Part shown: piece by piece, positions 10,802 through 24,123 of the stretch | How positions within the stretch are numbered: position 1 is the first letter of the stretch | Layout: the number at the start of each line of letters is the position of its first letter | NCBI GenBank assembly: GCA_004352715.1 | Contig: SCFE01000079.1 | Span: 1,392,542 to 1,456,541, forward strand | Direction: 5' to 3' | From: Hofstenia miamia | Taxonomy: Eukaryota > Xenacoelomorpha > Acoela | DNA length: 64,000 bases | Position numbers and translations under genes: made by a program | The notes under the pieces: generated by a model | The model's input: only the letters and a program-made list of their open reading frames with translations | Databases searched by the model: none | What the model was told of the DNA's origin: nothing

Positions 10802-13800
10802 TGGAATCTATCGGTGATAGATTTTCTCACTGCATTGCTACTGGCGGCGATATTGTATACGTTTTTGGGTTATAAGATGTACACATTTCATTTGATAGGA
10901 TTTTTGGTTATTTATATAATGTAGCCTGCTTAGAATAGATGACTTCGCGAGTCTCATTTTTTAACAATGTAAACTACATATATATTAATAAATATTTTTC
11001 ACTTTTGTTCTTGAGTTGTACATCTTATTTTATTATTAGTCAGATAATTGATATTTTTTTCTACATTCATGTTTTTAAATTTCTTAAATATATAATTTTT
11101 TTCATTTCTTGTACTATAGTCTAATTTGTTCGACAGCGATATTGAATAATTTAAGAATCCGTTGTTCATTACTTTTCTATTATACTTAGTTTTCCCAAAT
11201 GTAATTGTTCTTGATTTAGTTGATTAGAAATATGCAATTTTCTTTTCCAAAATATTGAAAAGCATCTAATATTTTGAAGAACTTGTAAATAAATGATTTT
11301 ATGCGGTATTTGCATATTATTTTTGTATTTTTGTTACTAATAATTTTCTTTTCAATTTTACACAAGTAGTTTTGATTATATTCACCTGTAATAATATTTA
11401 AGTTTGTTTTTTGATTTGTAATGCAAATTTCTTTGTATAAGTTTTCTTCAAAAGTTTGAAATGATTGTTTCTTTCTACAATAGCTTAAAATGATCAAATA
11501 ACAGAATCCGCCATACATTAAATTGAACCTACAAGCTACCAAATTCAGAATTTTCTTCATAAATATCTCTGATTTTTGATTTGAGTTATCGTGGTATATT
11601 CAGCAGAAAAACAACATCTTTGTTTTTATGTTTTAAATCTTGTCTTCTATATCTTCGAAATGCAAAAATTTATCATATAAACTTTTTAGGTAATCATTAG
11701 ATTTCAACCAAGTTTCCATAACGCCAATGACTGTACTGTTATCAAAATTCTGAATTAGATCGTAAAATTAATCAACTTTATTCATTGTACTCTGGAAAGT
11801 TTAATTTATTTTGCTTAGTTACAATTTTTTCATTTACTTTGTTGCAGGGTATAATATTGTCGTATACAATTTTATTACAATTCATGATTAGTTTTCAAAA
11901 TAGTTAACTGCATTTGATTTTTAAAAATAGGTCACTATTTGCTAAATGCGTTATGATTTTTATGCGTTATATGGTTTCTTAAACATATTTGAACTTTTGC
12001 AGTTGATGCATTTAAGCATTTCTTTAACATTTTTAGCTGGACAATTCTTATAGTTGTGGCTTTCTATGCTGTAATACCAGTGAATGCTTTCAATTAGCAT
12101 GAATTGGAAGATATAGAAATTCACCACAATTACTACATTTTCTGACATAATAATGATCAAAACGACGAAAAATTATAAAACCAAGTTTCAAATTTTTTCC
12201 AATCAACACTACTCAATTTTTGATTTCTCATCATCCATCTGTCAATATTATTTGGTTCATTGAACGCCGACATCTTCACTATTGTTCAATAAAGGTGCTT
12301 CTTCTGAAACAAATGTTAGCCGTTAAGAAGGATAATTCCTTCGAAATTGTCGGGCAAGAGATTCTTTAAAGAAAGTTGTGGCATTTTGTTTACCGTAATT
12401 TCCCCTCAGTCACAATAAGTAAACATCTTCATTGAAAGCTTTCAACAAGTAGATAACTTTTAACATTTTTATTCAACTGCTTTTGTCCGACATGTAGAAA
12501 ACTCATTGGTCAAACTTTTAGTGGACTTCCAAATTAGCCTTGATTTATTTAGTTTTTCTTTAATTGAACATTTTATGACTGATATTTTCAAATTTTTAAA
12601 AATTTTTTAACTAATCAGCAACCTCTTGTATCGTTAAAGAGTAATAGCTTAACGTCTCATCACATTTTTTTCATCCTTGTGGTTTTCCATTTCCTTAATG
12701 TAATGCTGCTATGACAATCATCAATGCCTTTCATAATTCCAAAAATATAGACTATTTACATGTATATTAAGAAAACATCGTGACGCCCTGTACAAATGTT
12801 TGGCTTATTCTTTTACTTCATAGCTAGCTAGATTTTATTTCTTTTGAAAAATAGCTACCATCTCTTGACTTATAATTTTTAAAATTATTTGAAGTAAATG
12901 TGTATTTTACAGTGACGTAAGCAATTTACAATTAGTTGAACCAACACTTTTGGGTAGATGCATAAATTACAAAATTGATTTCAATGTGAGGCCTCGTTTC
13001 AAACGTAATTAAGCAACTTTATCGAACTAACTTAATCACACAACAATTTCAAAATTATCTTGAATATTCTAATAATAAGAGTAAAGGTGTTTTGCAACAG
13101 CAATAAATACAGTATTGGAGAAAAATTCGCAACTTTGATATGAACTAAAGAATTAGAAAATCAAGTACATAGATAATAATCGTTGTAACCTTTACTTTAA
13201 AGGTAGTAATGAATTTCAGAGATATAACATTGATAAAAAGTAAAATGTCAGTGTTGATTTGATAGAAGAAGTTTCTATTGTAATGGATGGATTATGTATT
13301 ATTTAATAAACAACCTAAACCTCAAAATGTATGATTTTGTCTGAGCCGTATCGTCTTCCATTAATTAAGAGACATTACCATGGACGAAAAATGCATCCGA
13401 GAAATTGTTTATTAAGCCTTGAAGCTTTCAGAATTTTAAAAATAGCAATGTAAAAATATCTCCAACATCAAAAATGTGTAATTCCACAATAGAATGTTCA
13501 TATTCTTGCATTTCTTCATCAAATAAAATGTTTTGCTTCTTCTCATTATAGAAAAGGAAGTTCATTTCAAGAATAAAGTTCTAGTTTCTCTCAAAATTTA
13601 GAATATTATCTAAATATTCTTTTGTAGAAATACTTTAAGAAACGATGTCTAAATTTTGTATAATTTATAATATCAATGTGAGAAGGATTCTTTTGATGAT
13701 AAAATCTAAATTTATTAATTTATGCCCCATTATATTTTTAAAAATATATCTGTATTACACAATCCAAATTTCAGGACTTTTTACTTAATATCAAATTACA

Positions 13801-14553
13801 AAGTATTCACATAGAAATAATTAACCTTAAACAATCTGTCTTTGATAAAGAAGAAACTGGTTTTCTTAGATTTTAAGCAAATTTCTCTAAGCTTATTGTT
13901 AGGCAGTCTAACGATTCGAATATAAAGATATGTAGAATAAAATACGAGTATTCAAGCGATAAATATTAAGGCACTCATGATTTTTGTGTGAATCCATGTT
14001 TATATAATAATGTATTTGACTTTATTTGGGCAATTCCTTTTCTGTATAAATTTCTTTTTCATTTGTTAAATAAAAATATATGACGTGAAATACGTTTAAG
14101 TGAAAAAAATTGACTATACAACAAATCTCTGATGCAATGATCCGGTTGTAGCTGTGAAATCATTAACTGTTTTAATTGTTTAGAGATAAGAAAAATGTTT
14201 TTTAGAAATACATTTTCTAAAGTAAATTGTTATTCAATGTTGAATGCTATTTTTGTTAAGGTTAACACAGTCTATATTTAGAAGAATTTTGACAATTACA
14301 ACTGATGATTTCTCTTTATAGCGTCACTAAAAATATTTCAACTTATAAACCTTAGTAAAAAATTACATACTCGAAGACAGGTTAGAAATAGTAATTTTAT
14401 TAATTTTTAGAAATGTTCAACTCGGTTTACATTATTGCTCAGGCTTTTCTAAAACAGATTTGAAAAATAGAGAACACTGATATTTCTAGAATTATATAAT
14501 AAAAGGAAAGTATAGTTATTTATTTATTTGCAGGAACAAATTCTTAATTACAT
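10802..14553. other. Gene-poor AT-rich stretch, possible ancient retroelement debris
   Basis: No intact gene is visible. On the minus strand at 11960-12160 there is a Cys/His-rich piece (HNYKNCPAKN, then KCINCKSSN) resembling the zinc knuckles of retroelement ORF1/gag proteins. At 11216-11560 there is an open frame of 114 codons without recognisable motifs. Both could be remains of one old element. The rest appears to be simple AT-rich intergenic DNA. Confidence 0.3.
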
Positions 14554-15553
14554 NNNNNNNNNNNNNNNNNNNNNNNNNNNNNNNNNNNNNNNNNNNNNNN
14601 NNNNNNNNNNNNNNNNNNNNNNNNNNNNNNNNNNNNNNNNNNNNNNNNNNNNNNNNNNNNNNNNNNNNNNNNNNNNNNNNNNNNNNNNNNNNNNNNNNNN
14701 NNNNNNNNNNNNNNNNNNNNNNNNNNNNNNNNNNNNNNNNNNNNNNNNNNNNNNNNNNNNNNNNNNNNNNNNNNNNNNNNNNNNNNNNNNNNNNNNNNNN
14801 NNNNNNNNNNNNNNNNNNNNNNNNNNNNNNNNNNNNNNNNNNNNNNNNNNNNNNNNNNNNNNNNNNNNNNNNNNNNNNNNNNNNNNNNNNNNNNNNNNNN
14901 NNNNNNNNNNNNNNNNNNNNNNNNNNNNNNNNNNNNNNNNNNNNNNNNNNNNNNNNNNNNNNNNNNNNNNNNNNNNNNNNNNNNNNNNNNNNNNNNNNNN
15001 NNNNNNNNNNNNNNNNNNNNNNNNNNNNNNNNNNNNNNNNNNNNNNNNNNNNNNNNNNNNNNNNNNNNNNNNNNNNNNNNNNNNNNNNNNNNNNNNNNNN
15101 NNNNNNNNNNNNNNNNNNNNNNNNNNNNNNNNNNNNNNNNNNNNNNNNNNNNNNNNNNNNNNNNNNNNNNNNNNNNNNNNNNNNNNNNNNNNNNNNNNNN
15201 NNNNNNNNNNNNNNNNNNNNNNNNNNNNNNNNNNNNNNNNNNNNNNNNNNNNNNNNNNNNNNNNNNNNNNNNNNNNNNNNNNNNNNNNNNNNNNNNNNNN
15301 NNNNNNNNNNNNNNNNNNNNNNNNNNNNNNNNNNNNNNNNNNNNNNNNNNNNNNNNNNNNNNNNNNNNNNNNNNNNNNNNNNNNNNNNNNNNNNNNNNNN
15401 NNNNNNNNNNNNNNNNNNNNNNNNNNNNNNNNNNNNNNNNNNNNNNNNNNNNNNNNNNNNNNNNNNNNNNNNNNNNNNNNNNNNNNNNNNNNNNNNNNNN
15501 NNNNNNNNNNNNNNNNNNNNNNNNNNNNNNNNNNNNNNNNNNNNNNNNNNNNN
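14554..15553. other. Assembly gap of 1000 N
   Basis: Exactly 1000 N is a common placeholder for a gap of unknown size. Long open frames computed across it have no meaning. Confidence 0.95.
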
Positions 15554-15688
15554 TAGACAACTGAACAATAAAATTTTGAATCGATTACGTTTCAAAATAG
15601 TACTAATAGATAATGCCAGCAATAAACTGGGTATTGCTAGTACAAAGTTTGCCAATAATTTGAAAAGGTTAAAGAATATACGTACCAT
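15554..15688 (-). CDS. Possible LINE ORF2 start (endonuclease N-terminus), cut by gap
   Basis: An open frame starts with ATG at 15688, immediately after the stop of the upstream LINE ORF1, and runs into the 1000-N gap. Its last visible residues, FKILLFSCL, resemble the first beta strand of apurinic-like endonuclease domains of CR1-type ORF2 proteins (usually followed by N-x-R-S), but that block falls in the gap. The opposite strand is also open here, so the assignment rests on position and this weak motif only. Confidence 0.35.
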
Positions 15689-15690
15689 GA

Positions 15691-16854
15691 TTAAAAAAGT
15701 TTATAAAAGTTCAAAAAGTTCCGGATGCGGTTAATTTCTGCGGGTAGTAGAGTTGGAACGGATGAAACGGCGTCGGCATAGCTTTTAAATGACGGCGCGA
15801 TAAGTGTGTTACGAGATGGCGCGTAGTTAATTGGCGGTGGCGGAAGATTAAAGCGATTGTTTGCGNNNNNNNNNNNNNNNNNNNNNNNNNNNNNNNNNNN
15901 NNNNNNNNNNNNNNNNNNNNNNNNNNNNNNNNNNNNNNNNNNNNNNNNNNNNNNNNNNNNNNNNNNNNNNNNNNNNNNNNNNNNNNNNNNNNNNNNNNNN
16001 NNNNNNNNNNNNNNNNNNNNNNNNNNNNNNNNNNNNNNNNNNNNNNNNNNNNNNNNNNNNNNNNNNNNNNNNNNNNNNNNNNNNNNNNNNNNNNNNNNNN
16101 NNNNNNNNNNNNNNNNNNNNNNNNNNNNNNNNNNNNNNNNNNNNNNNNNNNNNNNNNNNNNNNNNNNNNNNNNNNNNNNNNNNNNNNNNNNNNNNNNNNN
16201 NNNNNNNNNNNNNNNNNNNNNNNNNNNNNNNNNNNNNNNNNNNNNNNNNNNNNNNNNNNNNNNNNNNNNNNNNNNNNNNNNNNNNNNNNNNNNNNNNNNN
16301 NNNNNNNNNNNNNNNNNNNNNNNNNNNNNNNNNNNNNNNNNNNNNNNNNNNNNNNNNNNNNNNNNNNNNNNNNNNNNNNNNNNNNNNNNNNNNNNNNNNN
16401 NNNNNNNNNNNNNNNNNNNNNNNNNNNNNNNNNNNNNNNNNNNNNNNNNNNNNNNNNNNNNNNNTGGATAGGAGTGAACGGATACACAGGAGTTCTTGAT
16501 TAAACCTGGCGCTCTAAGATGGCGAAGCATTGAGGAGCCAAGTATAAGGAAGTCTGTTCCTTCACGAAGTCTTCGTGGTTCGCGTGCTGAACTTTGTAGA
16601 GGCGTTGCTGAATGCGTGTTCTTGCAATCCTGCTCATATTGCGTGTGAACATTGCGGACGGTAATTTGTTCTTGTTTTTCGCTAGTATTTTTCGTGTTAA
16701 CTAGGAATTTGTGCAGCGTTAGGAGGTCCTCCTTAGTGAGTGCATTGAACGGAGCTAATAATTTCGCACGGGACGAGTAATCACTGAATGCTTCTGAGCG
16801 CAGCGAAGTTAATACGGCGCGCTCACGAGAACTGACTGCTCTCGATGAAAGCAT
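15691..16854 (-). CDS. LINE ORF1-like protein with SGNH/esterase-type motif, interrupted by gap
   Basis: This is an open frame of 387 codons including a 599-N gap (15866-16464). The visible N-terminal 130 residues are charged and contain DFLILGSSMLRHLR (residues 101-114), which looks like block I of SGNH hydrolases (G-D/S-S) as found in the esterase domain of many CR1-group LINE ORF1 proteins. The C-terminal part is Pro-rich (LPPPPINYAP). Base composition is clearly less AT-rich than the surroundings. A probable ORF2 start follows directly. The frame is open on both sides of the gap, so the element may be fairly young. A host gene with an SGNH domain is the alternative. Confidence 0.5.
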   Translation of the reverse strand: MLSSRAVSSRERAVLTSLRSEAFSDYSSRAKLLAPFNALTKEDLLTLHKFLVNTKNTSEKQEQITVRNVHTQYEQDCKNTHSATPLQSSAREPRRLREGTDFLILGSSMLRHLRAPGLIKNSCVSVHSYPXXXXXXXXXXXXXXXXXXXXXXXXXXXXXXXXXXXXXXXXXXXXXXXXXXXXXXXXXXXXXXXXXXXXXXXXXXXXXXXXXXXXXXXXXXXXXXXXXXXXXXXXXXXXXXXXXXXXXXXXXXXXXXXXXXXXXXXXXXXXXXXXXXXXXXXXXXXXXXXXXXXXXXXXXXXXXXXXXXXXXXXXXXXXXXXXXXXXXXXXANNRFNLPPPPINYAPSRNTLIAPSFKSYADAVSSVPTLLPAEINRIRNFLNFYKLF

Positions 16855-16916
16855 TGCGAATACCTCTCATAAATATATTTTCTCAACAAAGCGCCTCTCA
16901 ACCCTGGATTTTAAAC

Positions 16917-17644
16917 ATGATGAATAGGGTTGGCAAATTGTGGAAACCTAGGAACTGGTTACTAGTAACCTATTAGTAACCGCGGTAACTCTGATGTCCT
17001 ACATATCCCATAACTATTGAGAGATTTGCCTTCCAAGTATATGCCCAGTTAGTAGCTCATTGTATGACTGCAAAAGCAAAGAAGTAGTTTGATTGCATAC
17101 CACTACATAGTAATATTGACTTACGAACTCATGATTCACTTGAAAAGAGGTGTTATAACTAATCGCTAGGGCACGGTGGTTTCAATATTTTTTATGTTGG
17201 TTCGTTTTTTAAAAAACCGCGATTTCGGTTCGGTTTTTAAATTTAGTAGACGAGACTAATAACCATCATCGAAGATATCCTCAGCCTAATTTCATAGTTT
17301 TACGAATATTATTTCACTTACGGTAGTAGTACATAGTTTATGCGATAGTAAGCTATTTCTTGTTATATTTTGAATCTTTCGGAGAGGCATTTGAGCCAGA
17401 GTTAGAGATGGACGGGCTTAGTTCCTAATTTCAAAACTGAAACCGGCCAGTTTCAAAAGTCCGTTTTGGTTCGGTTTTTTAAAAAAAACCACGCTTTCGT
17501 TTCTCGGTTGTGTATACCACCGGACCCTACTAATCCCCAGTAGCCTGAAGACATAACCTCAAATTAGTTACTAGTAACATTACTAGTAATTTTCTAGTCA
17601 GTATATATATTAGTAAGTAGTAAAATGCCAACTCTAATGATGAA
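16917..17644. mobile_element. Non-autonomous hAT element with 8-bp target duplication
   Basis: The element occupies 16925-17636 (712 bp) and is bounded by identical 8-bp direct repeats ATGATGAA at 16917-16924 and 17637-17644, the target duplication size of hAT transposons. Its ends are inverted: TAGGGTTGGCAAATT at the left and, read inward on the other strand, TAGAGTTGGCATTTT at the right. Subterminal TTACTAGTAAC palindromes occur near both ends. The interior has paired blocks rich in GGTTTTTTAAAAAACC-like sequence and no transposase frame. It lies just upstream of the LINE ORF1 and reads as a MITE-like deletion derivative mobilised by a hAT transposase elsewhere. Confidence 0.9.
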
Positions 17645-20600
17645 GCATATGCCATTTTGACACTTAATTGTGGTCACTTTATTAATTAATCGTTTTCATG
17701 GAAAGCAAGGAGAGCAAACAGCGAAAATTTGTAAATATGCAAATATTTAATTAATGTTTTTAGTTATTTCTACTAAAATGTTTACAAATAATGATATAAA
17801 TACGTCCAAAGTTAAATACTAAATTAATTTGATCTGTAAATCATGTAAATATTCATAAAAATATTTTAAAAAAATTCTTAAAAAATCCAAATAATTATAT
17901 CCACAAAGCGCCTATTATAAGTATATATATATATATATATATATTTAAAAACTTGCTACGATTATTGAGTACTTGTAAGTATTTTGCAATATCGTTGATT
18001 ATTGTGAAAGAAAATCTAAAAGTTTCGATTAATGTCTTGGAGGATAATAAGATTAATTGAAAATGAATTTTTTAGAATTTCCTATGCAATGATGAAACTT
18101 TTGTACTGATATTATTACTGGGCCTAAAGCCCGTAAAAGCATTTTCCGCTTTTTACTATTAAAGCTAGCACCATAGTTATTGTAAAATCAAATGTCCTTT
18201 AAAGTAACAAATAACTCCAATTATTTCTTGATAAACCGGTTGGGTCAGATTTAGTGATGCCTTGGGCTCCAAAGGTAGAAATAGCCTGTCCTGTATGTGG
18301 TTCTTCCCGGTACAATCTCTAAACAATATTTTCCAATCGGCCAACATTTCATTTTTAGACTTTGAATGCTTCTAAAATAATGAAAAACATATGTATATAT
18401 ACGTATATAGGTATGCGTATATTAAGTCTAAGATCAATATTTCAATCGGACAGAAGTGGTCGTTCCAAAAAATGCATTAGTTCTATCAAATTACGAAAAT
18501 TGCGAACCACTTCCAGCTCCATTAGGCTCTGCTACCAGAGTCTTGACATAAAGCCACACTTGCATGCACAGGCTTGCTACTGATTGGGATTTTAGAATGT
18601 AATTGAAAGAGTAAATATTCCTCTATCTAATGGATTTTTTTATTTTATATATCTTTAATAATTCTCGTGAGCTAAAAGTACATAAATTTTTAATAGTCCC
18701 TTGATATTTTTATAAAATTTCCTTAATTGTTTATTTTATTCTGACTCCAGGTCAAAGCTTTCCATTGAGCCAGTGAAAAATTTTTACTGTTGCAATACCA
18801 ACTGATATTATTCATATTTATTTTGCCAAATTAATCAAAATACAAAGAATTCAATATAATAAGTGAGAATTAGTTGTACCTATTACCGATACAAATTTTA
18901 TACAGATTTTAGATTGCAATACTAATCAGGCCATGGTTTACAAAGTCTAAAGAAAAGATTCAAACAAGATATGCCCTACACCTAATGCGTTGACAAGTTT
19001 CTGAAAGTGAGAATATCATCAAATATGAGAAGAGAGTATCATGGCAAATTATTATCTAAGGATTAATAAAATACAATTAGTTTTGCACATTTCCAAAAGA
19101 TTTGCAATTGCTTTCAATTCGGTAACCTCATTTAATTATTTTCTTTGACTACTGAAAATTCTGTATGTTTGATTTTTACAAATTTGGATCATTTGTTGAA
19201 CATATCTATGCATAGATATGTATACTAAATGCTTGCAACCTAAAGAAACACAAAGAATCTTTGAAATTATATATTTAGTGATACTAAAATATGCAGAAGC
19301 TAATTTCAGATAAAAAAGATTGCGTAATTACCGATCAAAAGAAGAACAATTAAGAATAACCTTCGAAATACACTTTTCAGTGTTACTACTGATACTGCAT
19401 CAATTAAGAAAGCGGTAACTAAAGGAAAATATGTTTTCATCAAGAATCAATTTGGTCTAATTACCCACATGGTAGACATTGAAAAGAACAAAGTAAAATT
19501 AAATAACAAGATATAATAAAGAAAATCTTAAAATTGGAGTTAAGGTAGCATCTACAAAAACATAACATTAAATATTCACACTTAATTGCATAATGTAGAA
19601 TTATACATTCTTTATCAATGAATATTACTTCGTTTCTTGATAGTGTTGTATTTATGAAGTAATGATCGGAAGGCCTGTCACAAATCTGTAATGTAATTTA
19701 GATTTCTCAGTATTTCTACAAAGGAGAAATTTTGAGTTTTGACTAGTTTCCCTTATTCTTTGAAACAACTAAAACTAGCCTCAGCAGCTGACACTTAAAT
19801 TTTCTTCTGTCTCTTTGCATAAAGATTCAAAGAGAGAAGTGTAGGAGAGTCAGAGATGTCCATTGATAAGTGTAAATTTTTTATAATAATTATTTTAAAA
19901 TGTATTACTATTTTGTTTGTTATTATAATTTTGATGACTTTCTTAATATAAGATAATCGAAAAGAGATTCTATATCATCTAAACAGTGTATGATTAAAAA
20001 AATGAAAATCGTTGCAAAATAGATGTGATGTAATAGAAAATTGCAAGAAAAAATGCGAGCATATTTTTTTGAGTTTTGCAATACGGGAAACTAGAAGAAA
20101 AACATTGGGCAAAGTTGGAGGGTAGGGCATAGTGTCTGTGGCCATTAAAACATCAATAAATTCAATGCTACATTTATACATTTGATAAAATTTGCAACTA
20201 AGAATTCAGAGTTTCGAATCGTTACACGAAGAATGAGTAAGTTGATAACTTTATAGATTTACAACATATATTCATATGCAAAACTAATTTAGTTGATATT
20301 AAAGTCAATTTTCAGAACCAGATTCATGGAAATTTCCATGGATCTCCAGATCCACAGAAAATTCCGGCATTTCGAGATATAGACCTTTCATTGTGATGGG
20401 ATAATAATCAGAAATGAGATGTTGCGCGATTAAAACCTTGGTACAGGATTACAGAAAAGCATTGAAATCATAAGAATAGATTTAATTCTACAATCAAAAT
20501 TATTATCAATACAATCTATAAATCCTAACTTATTGAAAAAAATTAATTTTGATCATATTTGAAGGAAGTTTTACACAAAAGAATTTACATTTACTAATTA

Positions 20601-22700
20601 CAGCTGCCCATTTTAAAAATTTATATTTTAATTTCATTCTATTAAATAGTACATTAATTATTCTGTGATTGTATTGTTTATAAACATTAACACTATGTCA
20701 CTATTATTGGGATTTCAATACCACAAATTTGGTTCGTCAATATTTAATTGTTTTATTTCCGATTTTGTATCTGATGTGTTGAATATAATAATGTCTCAAT
20801 TTTGCATTGAATACAGTTTATCTCACTGCATTGCTGAATTTAGATTTAGTAGCAACAGTCTAATGCTGTATAATTTCACTTTTAAATTTTATGATTACTA
20901 AGAAGATCGTGAACTCAGTCTATCCCAAGCAAAGTATGCAGGACTTCCATCTTGTCATTGCAAGGAATACTTAAGATAGGGCTAAACACAAGAAGTACTT
21001 CTTAGCTAGCCATAATACATGCCAGTAGATTTTCTAATTTTATGTACAATATCTACACAAATTCACATACATTCCACACGAGATATTATATTAACTTAAT
21101 AAAGCATAAAACCACTTCTGATGATCATTTAAGCGATCTGAGTACGATAACTGTGTTATTAGGCAGTCTATTGGCATTTCTTGTTTGTAATTCGTTCCAT
21201 TTTTCAATAGACATACGCACATGCATCATGATGATTCACCTCATATCATTTTATCAAAGCGTATTTGCAATTTTTGAAAATGGATTTGGCGAATACATTC
21301 TCATTAGCAGATCCAAGCAAAGAAAACAGAAACCTTTTGGTGGTACTATTTGAATTCTCCGACTAAGGAAATTTGGTATACCAAGCATGAAGATCCTGCA
21401 GACAATTCGTGACAACTGTGTGCTGACTCCTTTTTATCTCAAATCAGATGGTCGCTCACGTAGATGGAAGCTGGTTGCTACATACCATTGCCCACAGTGC
21501 ATTTAATGTTATAAACCAATAAAATCCAATAATTCATTATTAGATTATATTTGCAGAGTAAATTTCACGTTTAGTTAACTACTGGTGGTAGAATTTTTAC
21601 CTTGACGGGATTATTTTGATTTCCGGATTACCACCGGCGTTAAGCTTTGCTAATTAACTAGGCTTAAATTTTAGATTCAATATCGTCAACATCGGTGTTT
21701 GGAAATAATCACAGAGTGCCATTTATTACTAAAATCTATCATGAAATACTTTTTTTTACCAATATTCAAACAAAGCAGGTCTTTAAAAATTGTAACATTA
21801 AAAGTAGTGTGTGATTTGTCTCGAATCTTAGGTTTGTGCCTTTAAATGAATAATGAGGTATTTGGGTTAATCTGAAACTTAAACGTGAATGCGTTCAGTA
21901 CTCATTCTTTCAAATGTACAAATGTATTATGTAATGCAAAAAATATTGGCCGGAACAGCAATATTGATCACAACCCGTCAAAAAGAGAATTGAATCTATA
22001 AATATAGTGAAGCCATGTAAAGCGGTCAAAACGAGTATTTTATAATGTAGAGACCAGTCAACCCTATAATTACACGAAGGTTAGCTTATGTACCGGAACG
22101 GTCAACACCGGTCATTGGTCAGGGGTGCCGGAAACACACCAGTCATGGTCACCAATTGAGGGTGCCACTTCCATCACTGGTCGCTCCATTTAAGAAATTG
22201 TGGCAGCGAGCTGTACTAATAGTCTCAGTACTCGTCATAATAAGAAGGAAAATATGTAAAAGATAAAATCCAAAATTTAGTGGGTGTGCTTGACTATCAT
22301 AAAAATAAATTTTTTTAAATAGGAACAATATCAATAGATGCGCTATTCAAGTTTCGAAAAATAAGTATAGTATGTGAGTTAAATGATGTGCGTCCTGTTC
22401 ACTATGCGAAAAAGTCACAGCCACGCTATCCCATTGACATTGCATAATCAAATTTTTACCTTCTCTCTTATAAAAATCATTTTGGTATTCATTTAGTAAT
22501 GGTTCTATGGGTGAAGAAGCTATTCAATATCATGCATATATTTGCAAAAAAAATTAAGCAATAAGATTAACTATATTTTTGCAGATGCTATTAGTTAATA
22601 ATGAAAGCGGCTTCTTTCACAAGTTTAAGAACAGAATTTATTGGTCTACATGGTAAAAGTATGCCTATGTATCAAAACCATACTAATCCTATTAAAATTG
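17645..22700. other. Gene-poor stretch
   Basis: I see no gene with domain support. It holds a TA microsatellite near 17920-17944, scattered short open frames without recognisable motifs (18362-18583, 20665-20901, 21042-21353 on plus; 19975-20181 on minus), a 16-bp perfect palindrome CATGGAAATTTCCATG at 20325-20340, and a less AT-rich patch at 22020-22200 with repeated ACCGGTC/GGTCA-like words of unknown origin. Confidence 0.5.
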
Positions 22701-22721
22701 ATATATATATATATATATATT

Positions 22722-23025
22722 AGGGTGCTTCATTTTTCGATATTTTTGAAATTAAAAATGCTTGGGATCTCATCAGATAGGATTTTTTGAGCTGATTTCA
22801 ATGGTGTAATTGTTTGCGAGTGGACAAAGTTTCAAGGTCGCTCCGTCCTGTAAAGTTTCACCACTAGAGGGCGATAGAGAATTAGCTCTACCTCGCGAAC
22901 GGAAAGGAGTAAAAAGTCGAGCGGTACCTTAAACAATGCTGAATGGTCAGTTTCCTATCTCTCTTTTATACATTCTAAAGTTCTATATGCACTAGAAAAA
23001 AAGTTATTTTGCAAAAAACACAATT
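22722..23025 (+). repeat. Left terminal inverted repeat of the long-TIR transposon
   Basis: The first ~300 bases of the element match 26420-26718 in inverse orientation with frequent small differences. The inner border is approximate, where similarity fades after the GAAAAAA-rich block near 23010. Confidence 0.75.
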
Positions 23026-23360
23026 ATGAGCTAATCAGAAAATTGCAGGTACAATAATCTTTAGTTTGTGAAGGCAAAGCGAGTTGATTGATGACTTCAT
23101 CAAGACAAGAAAAATTTCTAGAATAATCGATATGACAAAACAATTGCAATTGTTTTAATGAGCAAAAGATTCTCTAACTTGCATTTGTCCATTTACTGAA
23201 ATTTTGTTGCTGGTTCATATAAGCACTTAAGTAGTAGCTGAATACAGAGGCAAGTAGTCGTTTGGTATCAGTGCAAATTTTTTGAAAAATGCCTGTGAGG
23301 AGGTCGAAGGCTGATAAATCTTTAATTGTCTGAAAAGCTTCAAGACAATGTTTTGCCGAC

Positions 23361-23789
23361 ATGAGTGACACGACAAGATTGAATACAGTCAGACTCTCAG
23401 GGATAAATAAACGGTTGAATGATTGCATCAATGAGAGTGCTGGACATTACTTCCACACCTTAGAATGCTTATTTCACATAAATGAAATGTTTTTCACTCA
23501 CGTCATAAACGAAGTTTAAGGAAGGCAGAAAGGGCCGAATGCAATGAAAGAAGGAGCTCTGTACAACAAAATACAAAGTCTTCAAGATTGTACCATTGAT
23601 TCTGGCAAACTTGTACCTCAAGATGAACTTGATGTGTCAATTATACCTATGGCTATGTTCCACCTTAAGAATAAAATTCTGTGGTTTTTAGAACAAAAAT
23701 TCTGTCAGTTAAACTGTTTCTGTTTTCATTCGTTATTAGTTACTAAAAACAAATTAAACATTGCTTTGGGAAGTGCTAAAATTGAATGA
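23361..23789 (+). pseudogene. Transposase core fragment, copy 1
   Basis: On the plus strand this encodes MSDTTRLNTVRLSGINKRL followed by HTLECLFHINEMFF, matching the transposase block D-T-T-x2-N-T...G-x-N/C...L...R/L-x-H. A stop (TAA) follows the HVINEV residues, and an 81-codon open segment (23544-23789) continues the domain in the next stretch. The same sequence recurs almost unchanged at 25975-26402. Confidence 0.6.
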
Positions 23790-24123
23790 AGGCAATAAAG
23801 CAGCAAAATGCGGTTTTTCCAAATAGCTTTTTTCTAGCGCATTAGATCATTAGAATGTATAAAAGAGAGATAGGAAACCGACCATTCTGCATCGTTTGAG
23901 GTACCGTTCGACTTTTTACTCCTTTCCGTTCGCGAGATAGAGGAAATTCCTTATCGCCCTCNGGAGGTCGAAGGCTGATAAATCTTTAATTGTCTGAAAA
24001 GCTTCAAGACAATGTTTTGCCGACAGAGATAAACGTAATCAATCACTATCAGTATTTAAGAATGCACTACAGAGATACTGATCCTAATTTTATTTTCAAA
24101 TTTCCAACCTTTGCTGACGTCAA

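Noticed and set aside
14516-15688. Long open frames on both strands across 14.5-15.7 kb
   Set aside because: Almost all codons are N from the 1000-base gap. Only 15554-15688 carries real sequence.
20325-20340. Perfect palindrome CATGGAAATTTCCATG
   Set aside because: A single 16-bp palindrome in an AT-rich region without partner or context; not enough to call an element or binding site.
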